Below the pieces are notes generated by a model. That model ran no database searches and had not been told where the DNA came from. It worked only from the letters and a program-made list of their open reading frames with translations. A stretch of DNA of 64,000 bases from Thermohalobaculum sp951813525. Lineage in GTDB: Bacteria; Pseudomonadota; Alphaproteobacteria; Rhodobacterales; Rhodobacteraceae. The DNA lies in NCBI GenBank assembly GCA_951813525.2, contig CATOTJ020000002.1, forward strand, positions 1,054,001-1,118,000, in the 5' to 3' direction. Position numbers and translations under genes: made by a program. Every line of letters starts with the position of its first letter. Position 1 is the stretch's first letter. Below are positions 9,390 through 17,726 of this stretch, piece by piece.

Positions 9390-10892
9390 CTAGGCTGCGG
9401 CGTCCGCCCCGGTTTCGGTGTCGCCTTCGGTGTCGACCGGCCTGTCTTCCACCGTTTCCTTGACGGCTTTGGGACGTACCTCGCGCATCAGAAACGCAGG
9501 TACATGGTCGCCCATGCCGACCACCCGGCCGCCGCCATCACCGCCATCCCGCCGCCCGCGGCGTCCACGATTTCCGTCCTCGCGTTTCGGCTTGGCGTCC
9601 CTGTCACGATTCGGGCGATCTTCGCTTTGTTTGGGACGGTCGTCGTCGGCCTTGCGGCTGCGCCGGCGTGGTTGGTCCTCGGCGATCTCGCCGGCAGGGG
9701 TTTCTTCTTCGGTCCGGCGGCGCGGGGCACGCCGTTCGGTTGTGATCCCCTCGGGCGTCGCAGTCCGCGGAATTTCCTGTTTGATCAGTTCCTCGATGAA
9801 CCCGAGATACTTCTCTTCGAACGGCAGGCACAGCGTTATTGCAGTACCTTCACGCCCGGCGCGACCCGTCCGCCCGATGCGGTGAACATAGTCTTCCGAA
9901 TGGGTCGGCACGTCGAAATTGAAGACATGGCTGACATTTGGGATATCCAGCCCGCGCGCCGCCACATCCGAGGCAACGAGAAGGCGCAGCTCGTTATCGC
10001 GGAAGGCTGCCAGTGTCGCCATGCGCACGGATTGATCGAGATCACCATGCAGGGCACCGGCGTTATAGCCATGCTTGACCAGCGATTTGTGAACAATGGA
10101 AACATCGACTTTGCGATTGCAGAAGATGATCGCGTTGGTCAGTTTTTCGCTTTCACGCTCGACCAGAGCACGCAGACAGTTGCGTTTCTCTTTCGCTGCC
10201 ATGTCCTTGCGGCTGGGTTTGACCAGACAGACAGACTGCTCGACGGTTTCGGCAGTGGTTGCCTGGCGCGCCACTTCCACCCGGACCGGGTTCGACAGGA
10301 AGGTATTGGTGATGCGCGTAATTTCGGGCGGCATCGTTGCGCTGAAGAACAATGTCTGGCGGGTAAAGGGCGTCAGGCCGAAGATACGCTCGATATCCGG
10401 GATGAACCCCATATCCAACATTCGGTCGGCTTCGTCGACCACCATGACCTGAATTCCTGTCAGCATAAGTTTGCCGCGTTCGAAATGGTCCAGCAGGCGC
10501 CCTGGCGTCGCGATTAGAACGTCGACGCCGCGGTCGATCAGCTTGTCCTGATCTTTGAAGTTCACACCGCCGATCAGAAGTGCCATCGTCAGCTTGTGGT
10601 ACTTGCCATAGATTTCGAAGTTTTCAGAAACCTGGGCTGCCAGTTCCCGTGTCGGGCACAGGATCAAACTGCGCGGCATCCGCGCCCGCGCCCGGCCTTT
10701 TGACAGGGCACAGATCATCGGCAGTGTAAACGACGCGGTCTTGCCGGTCCCTGTCTGGGCAATGCCCAGAACATCGCGGCCCTGTAATGCGTGAGGAATT
10801 GCCTGCTCCTGAATAGGAGTAGGTTGCGAATAGCCCGCCTCTTCGACGGCCTTCAGGACCTTGGGATCAAGGTCCAGTTCAGAGAACAGCAT
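9390..10892 (-). CDS. DEAD-box ATP-dependent RNA helicase, RhlE type
   Basis: This 500-residue RNA helicase carries all core motifs in order: the Q motif QPTPIQEQAIP, motif I AQTGTGKTASF, Ia PTRELAAQ, Ib TPGRLLDH, II DEAD, III SAT, and in the second RecA domain ARGLDIPNV and HRIGRTGRAGREG. The C-terminal 120 residues are a disordered tail rich in Arg, Glu, Asp and Lys. I set the start at 10892 (MLFSELDLDP) because AAAGG lies seven bases upstream; an in-frame ATG at 11003 would add 37 residues unlike the family. It is a monocistronic gene converging on rnj, likely acting in RNA decay or ribosome assembly. Confidence 0.93.
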   Translation of the reverse strand: MLFSELDLDPKVLKAVEEAGYSQPTPIQEQAIPHALQGRDVLGIAQTGTGKTASFTLPMICALSKGRARARMPRSLILCPTRELAAQVSENFEIYGKYHKLTMALLIGGVNFKDQDKLIDRGVDVLIATPGRLLDHFERGKLMLTGIQVMVVDEADRMLDMGFIPDIERIFGLTPFTRQTLFFSATMPPEITRITNTFLSNPVRVEVARQATTAETVEQSVCLVKPSRKDMAAKEKRNCLRALVERESEKLTNAIIFCNRKVDVSIVHKSLVKHGYNAGALHGDLDQSVRMATLAAFRDNELRLLVASDVAARGLDIPNVSHVFNFDVPTHSEDYVHRIGRTGRAGREGTAITLCLPFEEKYLGFIEELIKQEIPRTATPEGITTERRAPRRRTEEETPAGEIAEDQPRRRSRKADDDRPKQSEDRPNRDRDAKPKREDGNRGRRGRRDGGDGGGRVVGMGDHVPAFLMREVRPKAVKETVEDRPVDTEGDTETGADAAA

Positions 10893-11032
10893 GCACTGCC
10901 TTTCGTTGGATTTCGGCCTGGTGGCCGCAATCTCGACGCGGCCCGGACGCCCATATTGGCGTTTCAACTGGCGCTCTATGATCGAAAAGAGGCGAAAAGT
11001 CAACGAAACACACGGTTTGGCGGCGCGGGGTC

Positions 11033-11060
11033 TTGACGCAGGTATATATTTCGATAAGTA
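11033..11060 (+). promoter_or_regulatory. Candidate promoter of the permease gene
   Basis: TTGACG at 11033-11038 resembles a -35 box and is followed after 16 bases by TAAGTA at 11055-11060 as a possible -10 box. The -10 region lies inside the palindrome at 11047-11068, an arrangement expected for a repressor site. The -10 match is weak, so the promoter is tentative. Confidence 0.4.
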
Positions 11061-11068
11061 TCGAAATA
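11047..11068. promoter_or_regulatory. Perfect inverted-repeat operator candidate
   Basis: Ten-base arms TATTTCGATA and TATCGAAATA are perfectly complementary around a two-base AG centre, 25 bases before the ATG of the permease gene. AT-rich palindromes of this type are typical of ArsR/SmtB-family repressors, which often control permeases of this family. No regulator gene of that kind is in the window, so the binding protein is inferred. Confidence 0.65.
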
Positions 11069-11093
11069 AGAAATAGCGAATGAGCTGAAACCG

Positions 11094-12140
11094 ATGACCG
11101 ATCTTGTTTTACGCCGTGCGGGCGCGCTGTGGCACCAACTGCGTTCAATCGACCCGGTTTGGGTTCTGGTTGCGTTGATCCCCGTGATTGTTCTGCTTGC
11201 CGACCCGGCCCGCGCCGATCTGGTTCTGGGCAAGGCCAGTTCGGCCTTTGCGGGCACCATGCCTTACATGGCCATTGCCATTGCGTTGATCGCCTGGCTG
11301 AAGGCGACCGGGGCCGAGGGTGTCGTCGGCGCGGCCTTTCAGGGGCAGGAAAGCCGGATGATCGTGCTTGCGGCGATTTTGGGCGGGCTTGCGCCATTTT
11401 GTTCCTGCGAGGTCATACCCTTCATCGCCGCGCTTCTGGCGGCGCGCACGCCCCTTTCCGCGGTTATGGCGTTTTGGCTGGCCTCGCCACTGATGGATCC
11501 GGCAACTTTTTCGATTACGGCGGGTGTGCTTGGGATCGAATATGCGATCGGGAAAACGGTCGCCGCTGTGGCGCTGGGCTTGATGGGCGGGTTTGCGGTC
11601 AAGGCGTTGGTCAGCGCCGGAGCGTTTCAGGACGTGCTGAAGGAGAACAAGGCCTCGAGCTGCGGGTGCGGTCCCAACCCCATGGACATGAAACCGGTCT
11701 GGCGTTTCTGGCATCAGGCGGAGCGCAGGACGATCTTTGGCCGCACGGCGTTGGAGCAGGCCCTGTTCCTGGGCAAATGGCTGGCCCTGGCGTATTTGTT
11801 GGAGGGGCTGCTGATCGTCTATGTTCCGGCTGAAGCGATCGGTCAGATCGTGGGCGGCGAGGGGCTGTTGCCGATTGTTATCGGCGCGTTTGTCGGGGCG
11901 CCTGCCTATTTGAACGGCTATGCCGCGCCGGCGCTGATTGATGCGCTGATGGATCAGGGCATGAGCGCTGGGGCGGCCATGTCCTTTATGGTCGCCGGTG
12001 CCGTCAGTTCGATCCCGGCGATGGCCGCTGTTTTTGCGCTGGTGCGCCGTCCCGTCTTTCTGACGTATCTCGGGTTCGGTATCGGCGGTGCGATCCTGTC
12101 GGGCGTGGTCTTCAGCGCAGTGATTGCGGCCCTGGCATAG
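11094..12140 (+). CDS. ArsP/PF03773-type permease
   Basis: The 348-residue polytopic membrane protein has eight or more hydrophobic segments and the family hallmarks: APFCSCEVIPFIAAL in the first half and GAPAYLNGYAAPALI with MVAGAVSSIPAM in the second, reflecting a two-repeat fold. A cytoplasmic loop near residue 190 holds CGCGPNP, a possible metal- or metalloid-sensing motif. Members export organoarsenicals (ArsP) or metal ions such as copper or zinc; the substrate here is not decided by sequence. The gene stands alone, divergent from the helicase, behind a strong palindrome that suggests ligand-controlled repression. Confidence 0.85.
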   Translation: MTDLVLRRAGALWHQLRSIDPVWVLVALIPVIVLLADPARADLVLGKASSAFAGTMPYMAIAIALIAWLKATGAEGVVGAAFQGQESRMIVLAAILGGLAPFCSCEVIPFIAALLAARTPLSAVMAFWLASPLMDPATFSITAGVLGIEYAIGKTVAAVALGLMGGFAVKALVSAGAFQDVLKENKASSCGCGPNPMDMKPVWRFWHQAERRTIFGRTALEQALFLGKWLALAYLLEGLLIVYVPAEAIGQIVGGEGLLPIVIGAFVGAPAYLNGYAAPALIDALMDQGMSAGAAMSFMVAGAVSSIPAMAAVFALVRRPVFLTYLGFGIGGAILSGVVFSAVIAALA

Positions 12141-12176
12141 CGCTATGGGCCGGGACCAAAACCCCGCGCCGCTGGA

Positions 12177-12413
12177 TCAGAACGCCTTGAACGTCAAAGT
12201 CGTCAGCGTGCGTTCGATGCCCGCGATCTTGTGGACATTGGCATTCACGAACCGCCCGATATCGACATCGTTCTCGACATAGAACTTGGCGATGAGGTCA
12301 TAGTCACCGCTGGTCGAGAAGATTTCGGAAGCGAGTTCGGCATCGGCCAGTTCCTCGGCCACGTCATAGGTGCGGCCAAGCTGGCATCTGAAGTGAACGA
12401 AAAAACACTGCAT
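12177..12413 (-). CDS. Stand-alone Lrp/AsnC-type ligand-binding (RAM) domain protein
   Basis: The 78-residue product matches only the C-terminal effector-binding domain of Lrp/AsnC regulators, with the typical segment STSGDYDLIAKFYVE followed by a terminal strand (TLTTLTFKAF). There is no helix-turn-helix. Such small RAM proteins form ring-shaped oligomers that bind amino acids or related ligands, and may modulate full-length Lrp proteins. The start at 12413 is preceded by GGGAGA; a longer in-frame extension would be basic, unrelated sequence read through the intergenic region. It is transcribed divergently from the thiYZX leader. Confidence 0.85.
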   Translation of the reverse strand: MQCFFVHFRCQLGRTYDVAEELADAELASEIFSTSGDYDLIAKFYVENDVDIGRFVNANVHKIAGIERTLTTLTFKAF

Positions 12414-12437
12414 CGGTGATCTCCCTCGTTGGACCCT

Positions 12438-12458
12438 AGCCGCGCGTCCGGCGCGGCT
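12438..12458. other. GC-rich hairpin in the thi intergenic region
   Basis: An eight-base-pair perfect stem AGCCGCGC / GCGCGGCT with a five-base loop lies between the RAM-domain gene and the TPP riboswitch. Neither strand has a T-run after it, so it is not an intrinsic terminator. Its role is unknown. Confidence 0.4.
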
Positions 12459-12543
12459 CAACGGCTTTCGGGCGTTCGGGCTGTTCATTTTCGATTGCAC
12501 AAAACTGTTGCAGCCAGGCGCCGCGGGCGCTACCCCACCCATA

Positions 12544-12626
12544 CCGTTGGGGTGCCCGATCAAGGGCTGAGAGGCAGGTTGCCAACCCATCGAACCTGAT
12601 CCGGTTCAGACCGGCGTAGGGAACGG
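12544..12626 (+). ncRNA. TPP riboswitch (THI element)
   Basis: The leader carries the conserved THI-box parts in order: closing stem CCGTT/AACGG (12544-12548 with 12622-12626), CTGAGA at 12567-12572, AACCC, GAACCTGATC at 12592-12601, and GCGTAGGGAA at 12614-12623. This aptamer binds thiamine pyrophosphate and lowers expression of thiamine genes. It lies 79 bases before the first gene of a pyrimidine-precursor ABC transporter. A short hairpin at 12663-12680 followed by TTTT may be its expression platform. Confidence 0.95.
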
Positions 12627-12662
12627 GTTTCTGCCATCCAGTTTTCGGCCGGACCCTGATCG

Positions 12663-12680
12663 AACGGGGTCGCCCCTGTT
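12663..12680 (+). terminator. Possible attenuator hairpin of the TPP riboswitch
   Basis: AACGGGG can pair with CCCCTGTT (one G-T pair), followed three bases later by TTTT at 12684-12687, just before the GAGGAG ribosome binding site of thiY. It could act as a riboswitch-controlled terminator, or the control could be on translation. The T-run is short, so the assignment is tentative. Confidence 0.35.
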
Positions 12681-12705
12681 CACTTTTGAAGAGGAGAACG
12701 GCCCG

Positions 12706-13644
12706 ATGAGACATCTGCTGGCCCTGGCTTTCGCCACAATGACCGCTGTCCCGGCGGCAGCTGCCGACAACATGACCATAATCCTGGACTGGTTCGTGAA
12801 CCCGGATCACGGACCGATCATCATCGCGCGGGAAAAGGGATACTTCGCCGATCAGGGATTGGACGTTGAAATAATCTCGCCTGCGGACCCGGCAGACCCG
12901 CCCAAGCTGGTCGCCGCTGGTAAAGGCGATCTGGCGGTGTCCTATCAGCCGCAATTGCACCTTCAGGTGCATGAAGGCCTGCCCTTGAAATGGGTCGGAA
13001 CACTGATTGCGACGCCGCTGAATTGTCTGCTGACCGTGAAAGACGGGCCGATCAAGTCGATTGCCGATTTGAAGGGACGCAAAGTCGGTTTTTCGGTCGC
13101 CGGGGTCGAGGAAGCCCTGCTGGCAGCGATCCTTAAACCCCATGGTCTGGCGCTGACGGATGTCGAACTGGTCAATGTCAACTGGTCGTTGTCACCGGCT
13201 CTGATGTCCGGTCAGGTCGATGCCGTTATCGGTGCGTACCGGAACTTTGAGTTGAACCAGATGGAGATCGAGAACGTTCCCGGCCGGTGCTTTTACCTAG
13301 AGGAAGAAGGTCTGCCCGCCTATGACGAACTGATCTATGTCGCGAACGCCGAGACCATGGACCCGGACAAGACCCGCCGTTTCATGGCGGCGGTTGAACT
13401 GGCGACCCAGTTCATCATCAACCACCCGCAGGAAAGCTGGGAAATATTCGCTGGCACGGCGAAAGAGCTGCAGGACGAGTTGAACGAGCGCGCTTGGAAA
13501 GACACGCTGCCGCGTTTCGCGCTGCGCCCGTCGGCCTTTGATGCGGCGCGGTATGAAAGGTTCGAGGCATTTCTGCACAGTGCCGGACTGATCCCGTCAG
13601 TCAAACCGGTCTCTGAGCTTTCATTTGGTGTGTCCGGCGACTAG
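12706..13644 (+). CDS. thiY: Periplasmic pyrimidine-precursor binding protein of an ABC transporter
   Basis: This 312-residue NMT1/THI5-like solute-binding protein begins with a signal peptide (MRHLLALAFATMTA, cleavage near AAA-DN) and the family hallmark LDWFVNPDHGPIIIAREKGYF. ThiY proteins bind formylaminopyrimidine or hydroxymethylpyrimidine, breakdown products of thiamine salvaged for new thiamine. It lacks the CCCFC motif of yeast-type HMP synthases, so it is a binding protein. It sits behind a TPP riboswitch and GAGGAG, and heads an operon with thiZ (12 bases on) and thiX. Confidence 0.93.
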   Translation: MRHLLALAFATMTAVPAAAADNMTIILDWFVNPDHGPIIIAREKGYFADQGLDVEIISPADPADPPKLVAAGKGDLAVSYQPQLHLQVHEGLPLKWVGTLIATPLNCLLTVKDGPIKSIADLKGRKVGFSVAGVEEALLAAILKPHGLALTDVELVNVNWSLSPALMSGQVDAVIGAYRNFELNQMEIENVPGRCFYLEEEGLPAYDELIYVANAETMDPDKTRRFMAAVELATQFIINHPQESWEIFAGTAKELQDELNERAWKDTLPRFALRPSAFDAARYERFEAFLHSAGLIPSVKPVSELSFGVSGD

Positions 13645-13655
13645 CGGGGCAGGCG

Positions 13656-14375
13656 GTGCCCCCGGCGATACGGTTTTCCGGCACGGCGCGATTTGGCGCC
13701 TCGCCGCTTTTCGGGTCGTTAACGCTCGATATCGCGGCCGGCCAGTGGACCTGTCTGCTGGGTCCATCGGGGATCGGTAAGTCGACGATCCTGCGCCTGA
13801 TCGCGGGATTGGAGACTGGATCGATCTTTGACGGCAGGATATCGGCTGACGATCATGCGCCGCTGACGGATCGGATCGCCTATATGGCGCAGTCCGATTT
13901 ATTGCTGCCATGGTTGGACGTCACCGGAAATGTTCTGTTGGGGCCGCAATTGCGGCGCGAGGGCGACGCGCGCGACCGGGCGGCCGATCTGATTGCACGG
14001 GTGGGTCTGGCAGAGCATGCCGAAAAGCGCCCGGCGCAGCTTTCCGGGGGAATGCGCCAGCGTGCGGCCTTGGCCCGCACTTTGATGGAAGACCGGCCAA
14101 TCATCTTGCTGGACGAGCCGTTTTCGGCGCTGGACGCCCGCACGCGGGCCGAGATGCAGGAATTGGCGGCCGAGCTGTTGTCTGGCCGCACCGTCCTTTT
14201 GGTAACCCATGATCCGGCAGAGGCGGCGCGGCTTGGCCATACGATTACAGTCATGACGGAAACCGGGCTGACCGGGGTCGATGCCCCGGCGAGCGCGCCG
14301 GTTCGGGCCTTTGACGACCCTCTGACATTCGCATGCCAGTCGGAATTGATGCATCTGGTTCGGGAACCGGCATGA
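13656..14375 (+). CDS. thiZ: ABC transporter ATP-binding protein, thiamine-precursor uptake
   Basis: The 239-residue ATPase has Walker A GPSGIGKST, the Q-loop YMAQSDLLLPWLDV, the ABC signature LSGGMRQRAALART, Walker B IILLDEPFSALD and the switch histidine in LLVTHDPAEAA. It would energise import of the pyrimidine bound by ThiY. The start is a GTG 12 bases after the thiY stop with a purine-rich GGGGCAGG before it. The permease gene follows ten bases later, so the three genes form one TPP-controlled operon. Confidence 0.92.
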   Translation: MPPAIRFSGTARFGASPLFGSLTLDIAAGQWTCLLGPSGIGKSTILRLIAGLETGSIFDGRISADDHAPLTDRIAYMAQSDLLLPWLDVTGNVLLGPQLRREGDARDRAADLIARVGLAEHAEKRPAQLSGGMRQRAALARTLMEDRPIILLDEPFSALDARTRAEMQELAAELLSGRTVLLVTHDPAEAARLGHTITVMTETGLTGVDAPASAPVRAFDDPLTFACQSELMHLVREPA

Positions 14376-14385
14376 GACAAGCGTC

Positions 14386-15126
14386 ATGATCCGGAACATC
14401 AAGATCGCGCTTGTCGCGACGGGGATTTTCGTCGCGCTTTGGCAGGGGATCGTCTGGGCGACGGATGCGAGACGGTTTATCCTGCCTGGTCCTGATTTGA
14501 CCGTATCGACGCTGTGGGATTCGCGATTGCTGCTGGCCGAACATGCCTGGATCACCATTCTGGAGGTGGTGATCGGTTTTATGCTTGGGGCGCTGTTGGG
14601 CATTTCGGCGGCGCTGGGATTGGCCTGGTCCGGTTGGGCGCGAATTTATATTCGCCCGATCCTGATCTTTATGCAGGCAGTTCCTGTCTTCGCCCTTGCC
14701 CCGATCCTGACGCTTTGGTTCGGTTATGGCCTGGGATCCAAAATCGCCATGACCTTGCTGATTGTCTATTTTCCCGTCACTTCGGCGATGTTGGACGGTC
14801 TGTTGGCGACCCCGCGCGGCTATCTTGATCTGGCGCAGACCATGGGCGCCAGCCGCGCGCGAATTCTGTGGCGTATCCGGCTGCCTGCCGCTGTCCCCGA
14901 GCTGACGATCGGTCTGCGATTGGCGGCGGTCTACGCACCCATCGGGGCAATCATCGGTGAATGGGTCGGCGCGTCAAACGGTTTGGGCTACTTGATGCTG
15001 TTGGCCAATGGCCGGTCAAAGATCGACCTGATGTTCGCGGCGTTGCTGGTCCTGGCGGTGTTCACGGTCCTGTTCCATATGGCCGTGGATCGGGCCGGGC
15101 GGCGTTTGGCCAAGAGATATTCCTGA
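14386..15126 (+). CDS. thiX: ABC transporter permease, thiamine-precursor uptake
   Basis: The 246-residue inner-membrane protein has about six transmembrane segments and the BPD-permease coupling motif, seen as TMGASRARILWRIRLPAAVPEL with the conserved EAA-type loop glycine. It pairs with ThiZ and ThiY to import a thiamine pyrimidine precursor. The gene order thiY-thiZ-thiX after a THI element is common in alphaproteobacteria. No thiamine biosynthetic gene follows; the next gene is an unrelated GST after about 100 bases. Confidence 0.92.
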   Translation: MIRNIKIALVATGIFVALWQGIVWATDARRFILPGPDLTVSTLWDSRLLLAEHAWITILEVVIGFMLGALLGISAALGLAWSGWARIYIRPILIFMQAVPVFALAPILTLWFGYGLGSKIAMTLLIVYFPVTSAMLDGLLATPRGYLDLAQTMGASRARILWRIRLPAAVPELTIGLRLAAVYAPIGAIIGEWVGASNGLGYLMLLANGRSKIDLMFAALLVLAVFTVLFHMAVDRAGRRLAKRYS

Positions 15127-15229
15127 ACCGTTCGATCGGCAGGTCAGCCATCCTGTCCGTGTTTTGCTGCAGAGATATCTGAGCGTAAGCTGCGTCCGAA
15201 CAACGCTGATATAGTCGACCGGAGGTCCC

Positions 15230-15835
15230 ATGAAACTTTATTTTGCCCCCAATACCCGTGCCGTGCGAACCGCTTGGTTGCTGAACGAGATGGGTCTGGA
15301 ATACGAGCTGGAGCGGTTTACGCTGGGCGACAAAGCCATGCGTGCGCCCGATTATCTGGCGATCAATCCGAACGGGCGGGTGCCGGTTCTGGAAGATGGC
15401 GATGTCCGGATTTCCGAATCCACTGCAATCGCGCAGTATCTGGTCGCCCGCTATGGCAATGGCAATCTTGCGCCCGGCGCGGACAGCCCCGATTTTCCGA
15501 CGTACCTGCAGTGGCTGCACTATGGCGAAGGGATGCTGATGGGGCCGATGGGCAATTTTGTGGTCGAAACGATCCTGCTGCCCCCGGAACGCCGGTCAGA
15601 AGAGCACGCCAACCGTGCGGTCAAACTGCTGGGGCGCCTTTTGATGGCGGTTGACCGGCATTTGGACGGGCGCGACTATCTGGTTGGGGATTTCACGGCA
15701 GCGGACACGATCACGGGGCATGCTTGTATGATGTCCGGTCGTATGGGCATCGACCTGACGCCGATGGCCAACCTTTCGGCTTATGTCGATCGCCTGAAGG
15801 CCCGCCCAGCCTTTGCCGATGCATTGGCGCTTTGA
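15230..15835 (+). CDS. Glutathione S-transferase family protein
   Basis: The 201-residue protein has an N-terminal thioredoxin-like domain (residues 1-78) with NPNGRVPVLEDG, holding the cis-proline, and the glutathione-binding ESTAIAQYL, followed by an all-helical C-terminal domain with the N-capping segment YLVGDFTAADTI. GSTs conjugate or reduce substrates with glutathione; the substrate is unknown. GGAGG lies eight bases before the ATG. It is a separate unit after thiX. Confidence 0.93.
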   Translation: MKLYFAPNTRAVRTAWLLNEMGLEYELERFTLGDKAMRAPDYLAINPNGRVPVLEDGDVRISESTAIAQYLVARYGNGNLAPGADSPDFPTYLQWLHYGEGMLMGPMGNFVVETILLPPERRSEEHANRAVKLLGRLLMAVDRHLDGRDYLVGDFTAADTITGHACMMSGRMGIDLTPMANLSAYVDRLKARPAFADALAL

Positions 15836-15937
15836 TCGCCGGGGGAAATTCGATCAAATCGCAGCCGTGATCCCATTCGGCTTTCCCTTAAGGGCCGCGC
15901 AGGGCATGTTGGCGCCAAAACGACACCGGAGGAAAGA

Positions 15938-17014
15938 ATGGCCACCTATACCAGCTATGATCTTGTTGAATTCGGCCAGCCGCTGAAAGCCCAGGACCGG
16001 GATATTCCGGTTCCAGAGGGCACAGAAGTTTTGGTCCGCGTTCGCCGCGCAGGCGTGTGCCATTCCGATCTGCACATTCAGGATGGTTATTTCGATCTGG
16101 GCGAAGAGGGAAAACTGGAGATGGGTGCCCGCGGCATGAAGCTGCCACAGGCATTGGGCCACGAGATCCTTGGTGAGATTACGGCTGCCGGACCCGATGC
16201 CGAGGATGTCGAGATCGGAAAGACGATGCTGGTCCATCCATGGATCGGTTGCATGCAGCCCGATTGCATCCACTGTTCCAACGACCGCGAATCCGATTGC
16301 ATGAAAATGCGGGCGCTGGGTGTGGTGCGCGATGGCGGCTATGGCGAGTATGTTCTGGTCGATCACCCGAAGTTTCTGGTGAATATCGACGGGCTGGATC
16401 TGGACACGGTCACCCCCTATTCGTGTTCCGGCGTGACGGTTTACTGCGCGTTGAAAAAGGTAGATCTGTCCAAGATGCATGACGGCGAATGGCTGGCGGT
16501 CATGGGCACAGGCGGGCTGGGTCTGAACGCCGTTGCCATCGCCAAGGCCATGGGATTTCAGAAGATCGTCGCGTGCGATATCGATCAATCCAAGCTGCAG
16601 ACCGCGGTTTCGATGGGCGCAGATGCCGTTTTGGATACCAGCCGCGAGGACGCGCTGGATGAGTTGCGCAAGATCACCGAGAACAATCTGACGGGCTGTG
16701 TCGATACGGTCGGTGTGCCGTCGACATCGCGGCTTGCGGTCCACGGCATGATCAAGAACGGGCGTTATGTGGTGGTCGGCTTGCATGGCGGCGACTTCAA
16801 AATGCCGCTTCCCTGGTTGCCGCAGAAACAGATGATGGTGCAGGGGTCCTATGTCGGGTCCTGCACGGATCTGCGTGAGTTGATCGATCTGGTTCGCTCT
16901 GGGAAGGTCAGAGACATTCCGGTCTCGACCCGCCCGCTGGCGGCGGCGTCGGACACGCTGGACGATCTTCGCGCAGGAAAGATCACGGGCCGGGTGGTTC
17001 TGACGACGGACTAA
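15938..17014 (+). CDS. Zinc-dependent alcohol dehydrogenase (MDR family)
   Basis: The 358-residue enzyme shows catalytic zinc ligands Cys41 (GVCHSDLH), His75-Glu76 (LGHEILGE) and Cys163 (PYSCSGVTVY), and a structural zinc lobe with Cys105, Cys110, Cys113 and Cys121. The Rossmann motif is GTGGLGLNAVAIA, and the acidic residue after the second strand (ACDID) points to NAD rather than NADP. Family members oxidise alcohols or reduce aldehydes. GGAGGAAAG precedes the ATG. A methyltransferase gene follows closely on the same strand. Confidence 0.93.
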   Translation: MATYTSYDLVEFGQPLKAQDRDIPVPEGTEVLVRVRRAGVCHSDLHIQDGYFDLGEEGKLEMGARGMKLPQALGHEILGEITAAGPDAEDVEIGKTMLVHPWIGCMQPDCIHCSNDRESDCMKMRALGVVRDGGYGEYVLVDHPKFLVNIDGLDLDTVTPYSCSGVTVYCALKKVDLSKMHDGEWLAVMGTGGLGLNAVAIAKAMGFQKIVACDIDQSKLQTAVSMGADAVLDTSREDALDELRKITENNLTGCVDTVGVPSTSRLAVHGMIKNGRYVVVGLHGGDFKMPLPWLPQKQMMVQGSYVGSCTDLRELIDLVRSGKVRDIPVSTRPLAAASDTLDDLRAGKITGRVVLTTD

Positions 17015-17043
17015 AACCCGGGTCAATGGAGAAGGGCGCAGGA

Positions 17044-17667
17044 ATGCCCGACTACGACCTCGACCGTGCCTATCGGATCGATGGGCCTGACGATGCCCGG
17101 CGCCTCTATGGCGATTGGGCTTCGACCTATGATGATCGGTTTGGCGAAGGCTGGGGCTATATCGCCCCGCGCGAGATCGCCGCGATTTACCAGGCAGAGA
17201 GCGATGGGGGGCATCAACCGATCCTGGACGCCGGTGCCGGGACCGGCCTGTTGGCCGAATACCTCACAGATCTGGAGATCGATGCCATTGATATCACCCC
17301 CGAAATGCTGGCCAGGGCAGGGGAAAAGGGTCTGTACCGCAATCGATTGCTGGGGGATCTGACCAAGCCGTTGGATCTGGTGGACGAAACATATGGCGGG
17401 GTCATTTCCTGCGGAACCTTCACCCACGGCCATGTCGGCCCGGAATGCCTGCCCGAATTGCTTCGCGTCACGCGCCCGGGTGCACTGTTTTGCTGTGGAA
17501 CCATCGCGCCCGTCCTGGACGGTGCGGGATTTGGTTCGGCCTTGGCCCGGTTGGTTGCAGAGGACCGCATCACGCCGGTGCGTTATCGCGAAATACCAAT
17601 TTATGACGGCGCCGATCATCCACATGCCGATGATCGCGGCCTGGTCATCGTCTTCAACCGTCTGTGA
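17044..17667 (+). CDS. Class I SAM-dependent methyltransferase
   Basis: The 207-residue protein has the SAM-binding motif ILDAGAGTGLLAEYL near residue 63, the acidic second-strand residue in IDAIDITPEML, and the later strand VISCGTFTHGHVG. It resembles the METTL27/WBSCR27-like group. I chose the ATG at 17044, preceded by GGAGAAGGGCGCAGG, over an in-frame ATG at 17026 that lacks a ribosome binding site. It lies about 30 bases after the alcohol dehydrogenase and is probably co-transcribed with it. The methyl acceptor is unknown. Confidence 0.85.
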   Translation: MPDYDLDRAYRIDGPDDARRLYGDWASTYDDRFGEGWGYIAPREIAAIYQAESDGGHQPILDAGAGTGLLAEYLTDLEIDAIDITPEMLARAGEKGLYRNRLLGDLTKPLDLVDETYGGVISCGTFTHGHVGPECLPELLRVTRPGALFCCGTIAPVLDGAGFGSALARLVAEDRITPVRYREIPIYDGADHPHADDRGLVIVFNRL

Positions 17668-17726
17668 TTTGTGTACGCCGCCAAACACACCGATTACAGT
17701 CACACAATCATCAAAGCGAGGACATC

